A stretch of DNA of 64,000 nt from Candidatus Fokinia cryptica (GTDB lineage Bacteria > Pseudomonadota > Alphaproteobacteria > Rickettsiales > Midichloriaceae). The position numbers and the translations under genes are program-made. The notes under the pieces are model-generated. The model was given only the letters and a program-made list of their open reading frames with translations. It was not told the DNA's origin and did not search any database. The DNA lies in the NCBI RefSeq assembly GCF_034359305.1, contig NZ_CP110343.1, positions 684,590 to 748,589 on the forward strand, given 5' to 3'. Below, piece by piece: positions 9,760 through 18,957 of this stretch (position 1 is the first letter of the stretch; each line of letters begins with the position of its first letter).

Positions 9760-10314
9760 ATGGCAATTACATCTTCCACCATACTGAGCTCTCAAATAGC
9801 ATATGATTTCGTACTCCCAAGTACTGATGGGAAGATATATGAACTAGATGATATAGCACTAAGAAAAGGTTTTGTTATAGCTTTTATATGTAATCACTGC
9901 CCATATGTAAAATCTATCATAGAAAAGTTGGTAACACTCAGTAAGGATTTAGCGGATATCGATATTGGTTTTGTTGGCATTAATTCGAATGACGAAACTG
10001 AGTACCCAGAAGACTCGTTTGAAATGATGAAAAAATTTGTAGAAGAACATAGTATAAATTTCCCGTATCTACATGATCAAAGTCAGGAAGTAGCGAAAAA
10101 GTACGGAGCTGTATGTACCCCTGATTTCTTTGGATACAATTCAGATAAGATGCTTGTTTATAAAGGACGTTTAGACGCTTCTCAAAAAAACAATATACAT
10201 GATGCAGAAAGAGAGTTATTTAATGCCATGTGGGAAGTAGCTCAAAGCGGTAATTTCACCGGTACTCAAAACGCTAGCATTGGTTGCTCCATAAAATGGA
10301 AAAAGAGTGCATAA
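9760..10314 (+). CDS. Thioredoxin-fold (AhpC/TSA-like redoxin) protein
   Basis: Predicted thiol redox protein of the thioredoxin family with redox motif CNHCPYVK after a beta strand (GFVIAFICNHCPYV), then VGINSNDETEYPEDSFE, the cis-Pro-region segment GAVCTPDFFGY and VYKGRLDASQ. This pattern is a widespread 'thioredoxin family protein' group of about 185 aa; its precise substrate is not established. The open frame runs back through tRNA-Trp, so the real start is the ATG at 9751 or 9760; I chose 9760 (MAITSSTILSSQIAYDF), which matches family N-termini. No signal peptide is visible, so it is probably cytoplasmic. Confidence 0.85.
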   Translation: MAITSSTILSSQIAYDFVLPSTDGKIYELDDIALRKGFVIAFICNHCPYVKSIIEKLVTLSKDLADIDIGFVGINSNDETEYPEDSFEMMKKFVEEHSINFPYLHDQSQEVAKKYGAVCTPDFFGYNSDKMLVYKGRLDASQKNNIHDAERELFNAMWEVAQSGNFTGTQNASIGCSIKWKKSA

Positions 10315-10888
10315 TTGCTACAACCATGGCTTGAAATTGTAAAAAACAAAAAATTTAGATTTAAAAAATTAATAATACATCTTTTTAGTATAGTAATTTT
10401 CTATTCTTACCAAAGTAGCATTTTAGTTATAAGATCATCACAATAACGAAAAGATAATTCTTTTATTTTTTTAATAATAAATTAATATATCGTTCAAATA
10501 TTTAGTTAGATCAATAAACTATTTTATTAACACTTATACGTCTCTCGGGAAATGACGTTTTTGAGGTAATATTCTTTAATTCCGAAAGTGGTAATATTTC
10601 ATTCACTATATACGCCATCTTATTATTAAAAATTTTATATCTTCAAAAGGCATGATAGATAAAAATTATCAAAATTCATATTCACTATAAATTCAACACC
10701 ATCACTTTTATCACAATAAAAAAATACTACTATGCTATCAGAGTGATATGTTTAGCGACATTTTTAGGCGATTATCACAAGTGGAAATAATATGTTTTTA
10801 AAAAAGTTTTCTCTTGAAATGACGTTCTTTTTATTGTAGAAAGGACTAGAAGAAATTAAAGTGACAATTATTGCATATTCATAGTAGC
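10315..10888. other. Intergenic stretch without a recognisable gene
   Basis: About 570 bases of very AT-rich sequence between the thioredoxin-fold gene and dksA. No frame longer than a few dozen codons and no tRNA-like fold was seen. It must hold the dksA promoter, but no confident -35/-10 pair stands out. It may be decayed coding sequence. Confidence 0.5.
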
Positions 10889-11305
10889 ATGTTATCATAT
10901 ACAGAGATTACGAAGTATTCATCTTTGCTAAAAAGTGAGGATTACATGGGAGAAATACAGATTTCTTTTTTTAAACAAGTGCTACTAAAATGGAAGGAAA
11001 ATATATTATCTCAGCGTGCTGATAATTTTTCACAAAGTACGGCATTAAATTCTTGCACTATTATTGCAACAAACAACTCATTGATTTTAGAAATAGATTC
11101 AGCTTTGGAGAGGATACGTGAGGGAAGTTATGGCTATTGTTATAAAAGTGGTAGAGAAATTGGACTTGAGCGTTTACTTGCAAATCCTCTTGCAACTCTT
11201 ACTATAGAAGAACAAGAAAAGGCAGAAAAGAACACTAAAAATAATATTAAATATTATACTGTAGTACAATTCAGCTCAGCATTACATGAAGCTGAAGAAG
11301 AATAA
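10889..11305 (+). CDS. dksA: DksA/TraR-family RNA polymerase-binding factor
   Basis: Binds the RNA polymerase secondary channel and modulates rRNA and stress promoters, with ppGpp where present. Coiled-coil region: ISFFKQVLLKWKENILSQ; C-terminal globular part: GSYGYCYKSGREIGLERLL and NPLATLTIEEQEKAEK, closely matching DksA. Only one of the four zinc-finger cysteines (GYC) remains; the others are replaced (YKSG, LTIEEQ). Reduced-cysteine DksA proteins are known in alphaproteobacteria. The open frame extends to a TTG at 10871; the ATG at 10889 gives 138 aa. It is a monocistronic gene between intergenic DNA and convergent murE. Confidence 0.9.
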   Translation: MLSYTEITKYSSLLKSEDYMGEIQISFFKQVLLKWKENILSQRADNFSQSTALNSCTIIATNNSLILEIDSALERIREGSYGYCYKSGREIGLERLLANPLATLTIEEQEKAEKNTKNNIKYYTVVQFSSALHEAEEE

Positions 11306-11374
11306 AAGGATATTTTTTAACTTTAAAATAAATAATCTTAGGAATGATTTTTACATAATCTTGATATAAAAATA

Positions 11375-12931
11375 TTAATTAATTTTTAATACGCTATTAC
11401 ATTTCAACACCTCTTCCGGATCGCTAGTAAATGATCCATCAGACGTCTGATACCTATCACACCCTTGCCCAGCTATAATAAGTATATCATTTTTCTCCAG
11501 TAAATTAAATCCGTATTGTATTGCTTCTTGCCTATTTGCTATGGAAATCCCATTAATACAAGTTGTCATTATTTCCTTTCTAATATTGCCTGGATCTTCC
11601 GAACGTGGATTATCATCTGTAACTATGCAAATATCAGCATATTCGTGACAAATTTGCCCCATAACACTTCTTTTAGTTGAATCTCTATCACCACCACACC
11701 CAAATACTATAATTATTTTCGAATCTGCAGCAAAACGATCACTACGTACCATAAAATTTTTCGTTTCAAGTAAAAGAGTTAGTATTGCATGTGAAGTATG
11801 AGCATAATCTACTATTACAATGGAATCGGTATTATTTTTATGACACACCACTTCACATCTTCCGGGCGGAGCTATTATATTTTGAATATTTTTCGCTACA
11901 GTATTAATTAATTCTATAACATCATCATCATTCATAAATGACGCCACTAATAAGCCAAATGCACATGTTATATTCTGTATCTGAAAAAATGGTAAAAAAC
12001 GATGTAAAAAATGTACTATATGGTTACATACTTTAATATTAAATGTTACATCTTTACTAGGATTAAATTCTCCGATACTAATATCAGACTCTTCATTTTC
12101 CCCATAAGTAATATATCTCACCCTATCGGTACATAGACAATCAACTATCTTAGAATAGTACTCTACATCCCTATTCAGTACGATATACTTATCCGTATTC
12201 GTAATAAAATCCTTCAGAAAATTTACTTTTGTGGAGAAATATTCTTCTACAGTATGATGATAATCTAAATGATCTGAAGTGATATTAGTTAATCCTAAAG
12301 ACTCAAACACCACTTCATTTACTCGTGATTGTGCGATTGCATGACTTGATACTTCTAGTGTTGCGTATTGAATACCATTAACGCTTAAATCACGGAGTAT
12401 TCTATGTAGAGTAAAAGCATCCGGCGTTGTAAGAGAACTAACTTCACATTCGTAAAAATTTTTCATAGTAAATTTTGACGTTTCGGGATGAAATTCAAAT
12501 ATCTTTACCCCTATTGAACCTATATATCCTACCTTGAGAAATTTTGCAGCAAGCATTTGAGCTAAAAATATGCAAGTAGATGTTTTTCCATCAGTACCTG
12601 TCACACCAAATATCTTAGGTTGAGTATATTCATAAACACAAGCGGCAATCTGACTCTTTATTTTATATAAGTCGTCAGTAATATATATTATTTTTTCATG
12701 CTTTACATCGATACTCATTAGATCATCAACAAGTCTCGTGAAATCATTAATATTTGATGGATTGCTGATGATAATGTATTTTATGTGTGAAGCTCTCACA
12801 TGCTCAAAAACGGCATTATTCCTATGCTTACTAATACCGTACTGAAAAAAATAAATGCTACTATATGCATTATTATCATTTTTTATTGTTGCTATAATCT
12901 CGTTTAAATCACATATAATACGCATATTCAT
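11375..12931 (-). CDS. murE: UDP-MurNAc-L-Ala-D-Glu:meso-diaminopimelate ligase
   Basis: Cytoplasmic Mur ligase adding the third amino acid of the peptidoglycan stem. Mur-ligase P-loop GVTGTDGKTST, substrate motifs LEVSSHAIAQSRV and TNITSDHLDYHHTVEEYF, the central IVDYAHTSHAI, and the specificity motif DDNPRSEDPGNIRKEI, where DNPR selects meso-DAP rather than lysine. Length 518 aa is slightly above average. The start is the ATG at 12931; a second Met follows two codons later. No murF neighbour is present. Together with murJ, murI, ftsW and ftsL it shows a working cell-wall pathway. Confidence 0.96.
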   Translation of the reverse strand: MNMRIICDLNEIIATIKNDNNAYSSIYFFQYGISKHRNNAVFEHVRASHIKYIIISNPSNINDFTRLVDDLMSIDVKHEKIIYITDDLYKIKSQIAACVYEYTQPKIFGVTGTDGKTSTCIFLAQMLAAKFLKVGYIGSIGVKIFEFHPETSKFTMKNFYECEVSSLTTPDAFTLHRILRDLSVNGIQYATLEVSSHAIAQSRVNEVVFESLGLTNITSDHLDYHHTVEEYFSTKVNFLKDFITNTDKYIVLNRDVEYYSKIVDCLCTDRVRYITYGENEESDISIGEFNPSKDVTFNIKVCNHIVHFLHRFLPFFQIQNITCAFGLLVASFMNDDDVIELINTVAKNIQNIIAPPGRCEVVCHKNNTDSIVIVDYAHTSHAILTLLLETKNFMVRSDRFAADSKIIIVFGCGGDRDSTKRSVMGQICHEYADICIVTDDNPRSEDPGNIRKEIMTTCINGISIANRQEAIQYGFNLLEKNDILIIAGQGCDRYQTSDGSFTSDPEEVLKCNSVLKIN

Positions 12932-13062
12932 TTCAACTTCTAAAAAGTGGATATGTATTCCTTTACTGTGATACTAACATCAAAGATATTAAATGTCATG
13001 GCTTCCATGGAACATAGTATCTTGATTTCTAATTTAGAAAAAGCATTATTAATGCAACGGAC

Positions 13063-14199
13063 GTGTTGAATTTTATAGATTATAGCAATTACATATCGCG
13101 CAGTGTACTCGCGTGCCTTCTCAAAACTCTTATAATGGATAGGGTACCTAATGCCGTATTAATAGAGATAGAACGCATTTATAGCTTAAGTGTCGGTCTG
13201 AAAATCTCTCTCTTGATTTTTTCTGGAATTTTGAAAAACAAGAAAGCACATACATTAGACCTTACTATATCTTACTTCCTTCACAATTTCAGAGCATTAT
13301 TTGAAAAACATGATTTAGATAAACTTCTGAATCATCCTGATCTGTTAATACTGAGTGGAACGTACAACGATAAGCATTGTTCCCCTAAAGTTATGGAAGG
13401 TATATTTATGGAAGATGTAAAGAAAATATCAAACTTCATATCTCTTGCACCATACGATAAGAAAAAAGTGATATTTATTCACGATATCTCAACAATTACT
13501 ACTAACGCAGCCAATGCTCTTTTAAAAAATATAGAAGATGCTTCACCAGACACCACAATAGTGATAACTATGTCTAAGCGTACAACAGTACCAGAAACAA
13601 TCTTATCTAGATGTGTGATTTTTAAATTTGTAAGTACGTCATTGAAAGACGCTAGAGATTCTATGGATTCTGAGGTATTCAAAAAATTTGAGATGATATT
13701 TAATTTATGTGAGGGAGATCTTAATTTTGTAAATTACGCTATAATGCTTTTGCTTGAAGATTGTAATGCTGGATATGCAGGTACTGTTGCTAAGAATATC
13801 ATATTTACTATGGAAATATATTCTAATGAAGATACTGATTTCCCCAAAGTTCTTTGGAAAAAAGCTGAAATATTGCTGAACTTTTTAAGAAATTTCATTA
13901 GTAAAGTAAAAATTGAAAGAATATTGAAAGAGGAAAGAATGCTAAAGAAGACGATAGTGTTCTTTACTCATGAGATATTGATAGAATTTTCATGTAAATT
14001 ATTTAAAAACGTAGAAACTACCACAAATTTTGTATTGCAGATGCAAAATACCACAATTTCTAAGATATTAAACGATTATATGACTCTTTTAAGCTTAGAG
14101 CATGAAGACTTAGACGAACATGTGATGCTATACAATACCGCACATAAATGCGCTAAGATATTAGAGAAATTACTATCACTGCGAAAAAACACGCCTTGA
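13063..14199 (+). CDS. holB: DNA polymerase III delta' subunit-like protein (degenerate clamp loader)
   Basis: Predicted non-catalytic clamp-loader subunit that helps load the beta sliding clamp. The recognisable part is NAANALLKNIEDASPDTTIVIT followed by PETILSRCVIFKF, the sensor-1 and SRC region of delta'/gamma proteins. The stretch where a P-loop would lie (MDRVPNAVLIEIERIYSLSV) has no GxxGxGK, as expected of a delta' subunit without ATPase function, and zinc-finger cysteines are missing. The start codon is GTG at 13063; the first ATG is 24 codons in. At 378 aa it is somewhat longer than usual and divergent overall. Confidence 0.75.
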   Translation: MLNFIDYSNYISRSVLACLLKTLIMDRVPNAVLIEIERIYSLSVGLKISLLIFSGILKNKKAHTLDLTISYFLHNFRALFEKHDLDKLLNHPDLLILSGTYNDKHCSPKVMEGIFMEDVKKISNFISLAPYDKKKVIFIHDISTITTNAANALLKNIEDASPDTTIVITMSKRTTVPETILSRCVIFKFVSTSLKDARDSMDSEVFKKFEMIFNLCEGDLNFVNYAIMLLLEDCNAGYAGTVAKNIIFTMEIYSNEDTDFPKVLWKKAEILLNFLRNFISKVKIERILKEERMLKKTIVFFTHEILIEFSCKLFKNVETTTNFVLQMQNTTISKILNDYMTLLSLEHEDLDEHVMLYNTAHKCAKILEKLLSLRKNTP

Positions 14200-14225
14200 A
14201 GTGACATAAAGAGATGTTCATCAGG

Positions 14226-14252
14226 TAACATATGGGACGACTCCATATGTTA
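14226..14252. terminator. Hairpin between convergent genes, probable bidirectional terminator
   Basis: A perfect 10-bp inverted repeat (TAACATATGG / CCATATGTTA) with a 7-nt loop sits between the 3' ends of the holB-like gene and the outer-membrane protein gene. A short T-rich run (TTATTTT) follows on the plus strand. Position and symmetry suggest a shared terminator. Confidence 0.6.
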
Positions 14253-14270
14253 GCCTGAAGGCCTGTTATT

Positions 14271-15377
14271 TTAGAAAGAATAGCCCATTCCTAATACAAT
14301 CATCGTGTGCTCTTTGCTTTGAAAGTTAAGATTTTTAATTCCTATTATCTTTTCTGTAGTATCAACATTGAAGAGCTGTCCTCTTTGGACAACTTGAGCA
14401 CTATTAACAGGTAAACAATATCCTTGAGGAGATACTCCGTAATATTGAGAGTTTTGGTCAAACTCCACCTGTTTTGTAGATTGCCTAAAAGTAAATATCG
14501 AAGAATTTATCGGCAAATCTCCATTTAAGTGCAAACTCAGCACTCCTAAAGAAACTGTTAAACCACTAGAAAATCTCGTTTGTAACCCTACAGCATAACT
14601 CCAGTACGGCGAAATTTTTCCTTTAGATATCGGACTATTATATGATGGACCGATATTTTTCGCTTGTATTATGCCCTTTCCGCCGTTTATAGGACTTTTA
14701 CATTGTTCATCATTATATAATTCACCATATATGGTACTTTCTTCGAATTTCGAAGTAATGTTACTACCATGAAATTTAAGATAAGTATTCGCCATTCCAG
14801 TACTCAATTGAGCATATGCTCCAATAGCACATTCGTAATGATCGACAAGATATAACACGGAAAGCCTACTATTAAGACCACACTGTGATTCATACAGTGC
14901 AAAACTCAAGTAGCTAGATTCTGGAGAACTATATCGCATAGCTCCTTCTGCTCCAATTCCAAATATTACTCTCAAATTCTCATTTTTAGCAATAAAATTG
15001 TATCTTCCTGCAAGAGTAAAGTATATCTGAGAAGCATTATTTAGTTCTATATTTTGCTGTTCAGACGGCTGATAAAAATTATTCCTATAGTAATATCTTG
15101 GATTATATTCTGAAATATCAGCACTTCCTCTGATAACATCGTCAGTTCCAAATTTTGTACCAAACATCGCCTCCAGATCTATTTTCCCAAATAAACTTTC
15201 CTCCCCTTCTTTCACTTTCTTTTCTCCGCCAAAATACTTTTTCTCAACTGCCATCTCTATAATGGGTGAGTCAGGGGATTGCGATGCCTGAGAAGCGGTA
15301 GAAAATTTACTCTGCATCAAGAGATAACATCCAAAACATTGGAAAGATATCAGTGCTAATTTACTTACGTATCTCAT
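14271..15377 (-). CDS. Predicted outer-membrane beta-barrel protein
   Basis: The 368-aa product starts with a basic residue and hydrophobic stretch (MRYVSKLALISFQCFGCYLL) ending near FSTASQA, a likely Sec signal peptide. The body alternates short amphipathic strands with Asn/Ser/Tyr-rich loops, and the last strand, TMIVLGMGYSF, ends in the C-terminal aromatic typical of proteins inserted by BAM. Fragments such as ISPYWSYAVGLQTRFSSGL and SLGVLSLHLNGD look like adjacent strands. It resembles Rickettsiales surface-antigen porins in layout, but I cannot assign it to a named family. It likely faces the host cell. Confidence 0.72.
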   Translation of the reverse strand: MRYVSKLALISFQCFGCYLLMQSKFSTASQASQSPDSPIIEMAVEKKYFGGEKKVKEGEESLFGKIDLEAMFGTKFGTDDVIRGSADISEYNPRYYYRNNFYQPSEQQNIELNNASQIYFTLAGRYNFIAKNENLRVIFGIGAEGAMRYSSPESSYLSFALYESQCGLNSRLSVLYLVDHYECAIGAYAQLSTGMANTYLKFHGSNITSKFEESTIYGELYNDEQCKSPINGGKGIIQAKNIGPSYNSPISKGKISPYWSYAVGLQTRFSSGLTVSLGVLSLHLNGDLPINSSIFTFRQSTKQVEFDQNSQYYGVSPQGYCLPVNSAQVVQRGQLFNVDTTEKIIGIKNLNFQSKEHTMIVLGMGYSF

Positions 15378-15438
15378 ACGTATAACATGTTAGTTAAAAT
15401 TATTCGTAAATAATATTGCCATATAAGGAAAAGTAAAT

Positions 15439-15452
15439 AACGACTTACAGCC
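15439..15452. repeat. 14-bp inverted repeat, left copy, upstream of atpB
   Basis: AACGACTTACAGCC lies 23 bp before the atpB start. Its exact reverse complement lies 52 bp after the atpB stop at 16330-16343. The two copies bracket the gene. Confidence 0.6.
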
Positions 15453-15474
15453 TCTTAACAATAGAATTGTCACA

Positions 15475-16278
15475 ATGGAACTTTTTGATTTTTTAAAAAC
15501 TACTTCACTCTATGCATTTCAAATCTATGACTTTGAGATACATTTTACATCACTCGCACTTTCCATGTTCTTGAGTGTGTTCTCTGTAATTGTAGTACTT
15601 GGCGTGTATATGTTTCCGGCATGGAAAACAACGGTATCAAAAGACGATTTTAAAAGCAGTATAGCTCTAAAAGAGTGGAAAAAAAAAGAAATGAAGAAAT
15701 TTATCCCTCATTACCCTCAAATAATTTGTGAAACGATATATGAGTTTGTAGAAGAGATAGCAAATGGTACGATAGGTAAAGAAGATACAAAAAAATTTGT
15801 GAGCTTTGGAATAACACTGTTTACTTTCATACTTTTTTGCAATGCGTTGGGCATATTCCACTCTATTGCCCCTGTCACAAGTAATTTTTTAATCAACTCA
15901 TATATCAGTATTTTTTTATTCATGTCCACCACTGCAATAGGAATACTGAAAAATGGATTGAAGTTTGGACGTTTATTCTTACCTAAAAACGTTCCATTAC
16001 CTTTAGCACCTCTACTATTTTTAATAGAATTCTTCACCTATTTTACCCGTCCTATCACTCTTGCTTTGAGATTAGCTGCAAATGTTATTGCTGGTCATAT
16101 TATAACAGGAGTGGCAGTAAATGTTGTAGCATCTGCAGATGTTGTACTGAAAATATTACCATTTGCCGGAGTCGTATTACTTAATGGATTTGAAATTTTT
16201 GTGGCAGTATTACAAGCGTATATATTTACCATGCTATCCTTTGTATATCTAGGCACAGTAAAGGATGTAGATCATTAA
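15475..16278 (+). CDS. atpB: F1F0 ATP synthase subunit a
   Basis: Membrane subunit forming the proton half-channels against the c-ring. The essential-arginine helix is clear (RPITLALRLAANVIAGHI), followed by the last helix GFEIFVAVLQAYIFTMLSFVYL. The N-terminal hydrophobic segments and 267-aa length are normal. The start is ATG 15475 (MELFDFLKTT). Unusually, no atpE, atpF or atpI follows or precedes it; the next gene is rpsJ. The gene is bracketed by a 14-bp perfect inverted repeat. Confidence 0.95.
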   Translation: MELFDFLKTTSLYAFQIYDFEIHFTSLALSMFLSVFSVIVVLGVYMFPAWKTTVSKDDFKSSIALKEWKKKEMKKFIPHYPQIICETIYEFVEEIANGTIGKEDTKKFVSFGITLFTFILFCNALGIFHSIAPVTSNFLINSYISIFLFMSTTAIGILKNGLKFGRLFLPKNVPLPLAPLLFLIEFFTYFTRPITLALRLAANVIAGHIITGVAVNVVASADVVLKILPFAGVVLLNGFEIFVAVLQAYIFTMLSFVYLGTVKDVDH

Positions 16279-16329
16279 ACTACATAAAACTTGCTCTTGA
16301 TATTACTACATAAAATGCTATAGAGTACT

Positions 16330-16343
16330 GGCTGTAAGTCGTT
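16330..16343. repeat. 14-bp inverted repeat, right copy, downstream of atpB
   Basis: GGCTGTAAGTCGTT is the exact reverse complement of bases 15439-15452 and lies 21 bp before the rpsJ start. Confidence 0.6.
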
Positions 16344-16364
16344 CGTAATGAAAATAGTTTTGGC

Positions 16365-16679
16365 ATGACACTGCGTAGGATTAGGATAGCATTAAAGTCC
16401 TTCGATGAGACATTGATACAGAGGGCGTCAATGCAGATAATTTCTTCCGCTCAGTCTAACGGTGCGTCTGTAAAAGGACCAATACCGCTACCAACAAGAA
16501 AAAAGATATTCACCGTCAATAGATCCCCTCATGTAGATAAAAAATCTAGAGAACAGTTCGAATTGAGTTGCCATAAGAGAATGTGTGATATATATGTTAC
16601 TTCAGAGGCCATCGTAGGCTTAATGGAAGCTTTTAAAGCTCTTGAATTGCCTGCCGGAGTCGAGGTTTTTATTAAATAA
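16365..16679 (+). CDS. rpsJ: 30S ribosomal protein S10
   Basis: Small-subunit protein, also the transcription-antitermination partner NusE. The 104-aa protein carries RIRIALKSFDETLIQRA, VKGPIPLPTRKKIFTV, NRSPHVDKKSREQFELS and the end LPAGVEVFIK, all standard S10. In most bacteria rpsJ heads the S10 ribosomal operon; here it stands between atpB and secG, so the operon head has been relocated. The start is ATG 16365. Confidence 0.96.
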   Translation: MTLRRIRIALKSFDETLIQRASMQIISSAQSNGASVKGPIPLPTRKKIFTVNRSPHVDKKSREQFELSCHKRMCDIYVTSEAIVGLMEAFKALELPAGVEVFIK

Positions 16680-16695
16680 TTTTTTGTTTTTTTGA

Positions 16696-16956
16696 GTGAT
16701 TGATGTTTTCGTAATAGTGCAGTGTGCTTTGGTTATTGCGATGCTGTTCATCACCATACTTATTTCTCACCCTGAAAATTCTGGAGAACTGGGTGCTGGA
16801 TCTAATGATGGTAAGGATCAAGGAATGACTGGAGTAGCTAAAACAATGCTGGTCTTAGGATGCATTTTTATGCTTAATACACTACTTATTTCTAAGCTTT
16901 CTATCGTTATGCACTCTCCCAATAGTGCTTATGAGAAAGACTTTAACGATATGTAA
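16696..16956 (+). CDS. secG: Protein-export membrane protein SecG
   Basis: Accessory subunit of the SecYEG translocon. The 86-aa protein has two hydrophobic segments (IVQCALVIAMLFITILI and AKTMLVLGCIFMLNTLLI) separated by a Gly-rich cytoplasmic loop (SGELGAGSNDGKDQGMTG), the typical SecG layout. The start appears to be GTG at 16696, 16 bp after rpsJ, so the two may be cotranscribed. Sequence conservation in SecG is low, so the call rests on topology and loop. Confidence 0.78.
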   Translation: MIDVFVIVQCALVIAMLFITILISHPENSGELGAGSNDGKDQGMTGVAKTMLVLGCIFMLNTLLISKLSIVMHSPNSAYEKDFNDM

Positions 16957-17040
16957 TTTCATAGCGTATTTATTTGCATATATAATTCGCTATGCCATGT
17001 TTCGCTTTTTCCGTGGTTTTTGTATAAGTATTTTAGGATT

Positions 17041-18957
17041 ATGATAACATTTTGCGGTGTAACTGTTGCGATGCCTAAAAGCAGTTGCGACGGACTGTCA
17101 GTCCTTTCTGAATATTTATCACATGAAAAAAGTGATGTAATAGCTATATTGATCAATGGAATTCCTTCAGACCTTAGTTCTATAATTCGAGAAGGTGACG
17201 TTATCGAAATAATAGAACCACATCAACAACTTGGATTAGATATTATTAGACATGATACAGCTCATATTCTTGCTGAAGCAGTAAAAGCTCTATACAGTAA
17301 TGCAAAAATTGCTATAGGTCCTGTGATATCTGATGGTTTTTATTATGATATAGACTTACCTTTCTCTATATCCGCTGATGATTTACAGAAAATAGAACAG
17401 GAGATGCATCGCATTATTAGGAAAAATCAGCCTTTTATTAGGGAACTCACTACAATGGATGATGCGATCTCGATATTTGAGAATTTACAGGAGGATTATA
17501 AAATAGAGATCATTAAAGGTATTCAAGGTGAGTTGTCGATATATAAACATGGTGAATTTGTAGATTTGTGCAAAGGACCTCATGGGAATAATACTTTGCA
17601 CCTTGGACATTTTAAACTTCTTTCGGTATCTGGAGCATACTGGAGAGGAGATAGTAAAAACAAAATGTTGCAAAGAATTTACGGAACTGCTTGGAATACA
17701 GCCGAAAAATTAAATGAGTATCTAGCTCTACTAGAAGAGCAGAAAAAAAGAGATCATAGAAAAATCGGAAAAGAGATGGAGCTTTTTCATCTATGCGAGG
17801 ACTCTCCTGGTATGGTATTTTGGCATCGCGATGGCTGGAAGATATTTCAAGTATTGCTCCAATATATGAGAAGCATGAATATCTCTCATGGATATGAGGA
17901 AGTTAGCACGCCGGAGTTGTTAAGTAGTGCAATATGGCAAAAATCTGGACACTGGGATAAATTTCGACAAAACATGTTCGTTGCAAATGGATTTGATGAT
18001 GAGCTATTGTACGCTGTAAAGCCAATGAGTTGCCCAGGATGCATAGAAATATTTAAACATAAATTTGACGGAGTAGTGAGTTATAGAGAACTACCAAAGA
18101 GAATTGCAGAATTTGGAAAAGTACATCGCTTCGAGAGTCATGGTTCTTTACTTGGGCTAATGCGTACTAGAGCTTTTACTCAAGACGATGCTCATATATT
18201 TTGTACTGAGGATAATATACTAAGCGAAGCAATGGCTGTATGCAAATTTGCAATGCAAGTATATCATGATTGTGGATTTCATGCTGACGATTTGCAATTT
18301 AAGCTTTCCGATCGACCAAGTTCAAGAGTGGGTAGCGATGAAAGCTGGGATATAGCAGAAAAATCTTTAGCTCAGGCTTTAGAGAATATGAACGTTAATT
18401 ATTCAATAAATAAAGGAGAGGGAGCATTTTATGGCCCTAAGATAGAATTCGTACTAAAGGATTGCATGAAACGAGAATGGCAGTTGGGTACATTGCAAGT
18501 AGATCTCAATCTTGGATTGAGGCTTGGTGCTGTATACGTCGATAGCAATGGAGAAAGAAAGTATCCTGTTATATTGCATAGAGCTATTTTTGGTTCTTTC
18601 GAAAGATTTATAGGAATATTATTAGAGCATTATGCTGGTAAATTACCATTATGGATGGCACCAATACATGTTGCTATAATATGCGTCAGTGAAAAATTTT
18701 CTCACATGGCTGAAGAGGTAATGAACAAGCTTATCAGTAGTGGAGTAAGAGCTATACTAGACTTAAGTGATGAGACAGTCGGATATAAGGTCAGACGTAG
18801 TATGTTGAAAAAAGTACCATATATTATAGTAATAGGAGAAAAAGAAGTGCAAAGTGGTCTAATAGGTTTAGAAAATCCATATACTAAGGAGAAAGAAATG
18901 CTATGCCTTGAAGAATGTGAAAAGTTACTTTGTAAATTAATAACACATAAAATCTAG
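17041..18957 (+). CDS. thrS: Threonine--tRNA ligase
   Basis: Charges tRNA-Thr. The TGS domain is at the N-terminus (MITFCGVTVAMPK to GDVIEIIEP); the editing domain has HDTAHILAEAVK and VDLCKGPHG; the class II core has MSCPGCIEIFKHK, HRFESHGSLLGLMRTRAFTQDDAHIFC and EGAFYGPKIEFVLKD; the anticodon-binding domain closes the protein. The frame extends to a TTG at 17020, but the ATG at 17041 fits the TGS start and gives 638 aa, normal for the family. infC, its usual downstream neighbour, is elsewhere in this window. A 14-bp palindrome (CTAGTTATAACTAG) covers the stop codon. Confidence 0.97.
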   Translation: MITFCGVTVAMPKSSCDGLSVLSEYLSHEKSDVIAILINGIPSDLSSIIREGDVIEIIEPHQQLGLDIIRHDTAHILAEAVKALYSNAKIAIGPVISDGFYYDIDLPFSISADDLQKIEQEMHRIIRKNQPFIRELTTMDDAISIFENLQEDYKIEIIKGIQGELSIYKHGEFVDLCKGPHGNNTLHLGHFKLLSVSGAYWRGDSKNKMLQRIYGTAWNTAEKLNEYLALLEEQKKRDHRKIGKEMELFHLCEDSPGMVFWHRDGWKIFQVLLQYMRSMNISHGYEEVSTPELLSSAIWQKSGHWDKFRQNMFVANGFDDELLYAVKPMSCPGCIEIFKHKFDGVVSYRELPKRIAEFGKVHRFESHGSLLGLMRTRAFTQDDAHIFCTEDNILSEAMAVCKFAMQVYHDCGFHADDLQFKLSDRPSSRVGSDESWDIAEKSLAQALENMNVNYSINKGEGAFYGPKIEFVLKDCMKREWQLGTLQVDLNLGLRLGAVYVDSNGERKYPVILHRAIFGSFERFIGILLEHYAGKLPLWMAPIHVAIICVSEKFSHMAEEVMNKLISSGVRAILDLSDETVGYKVRRSMLKKVPYIIVIGEKEVQSGLIGLENPYTKEKEMLCLEECEKLLCKLITHKI

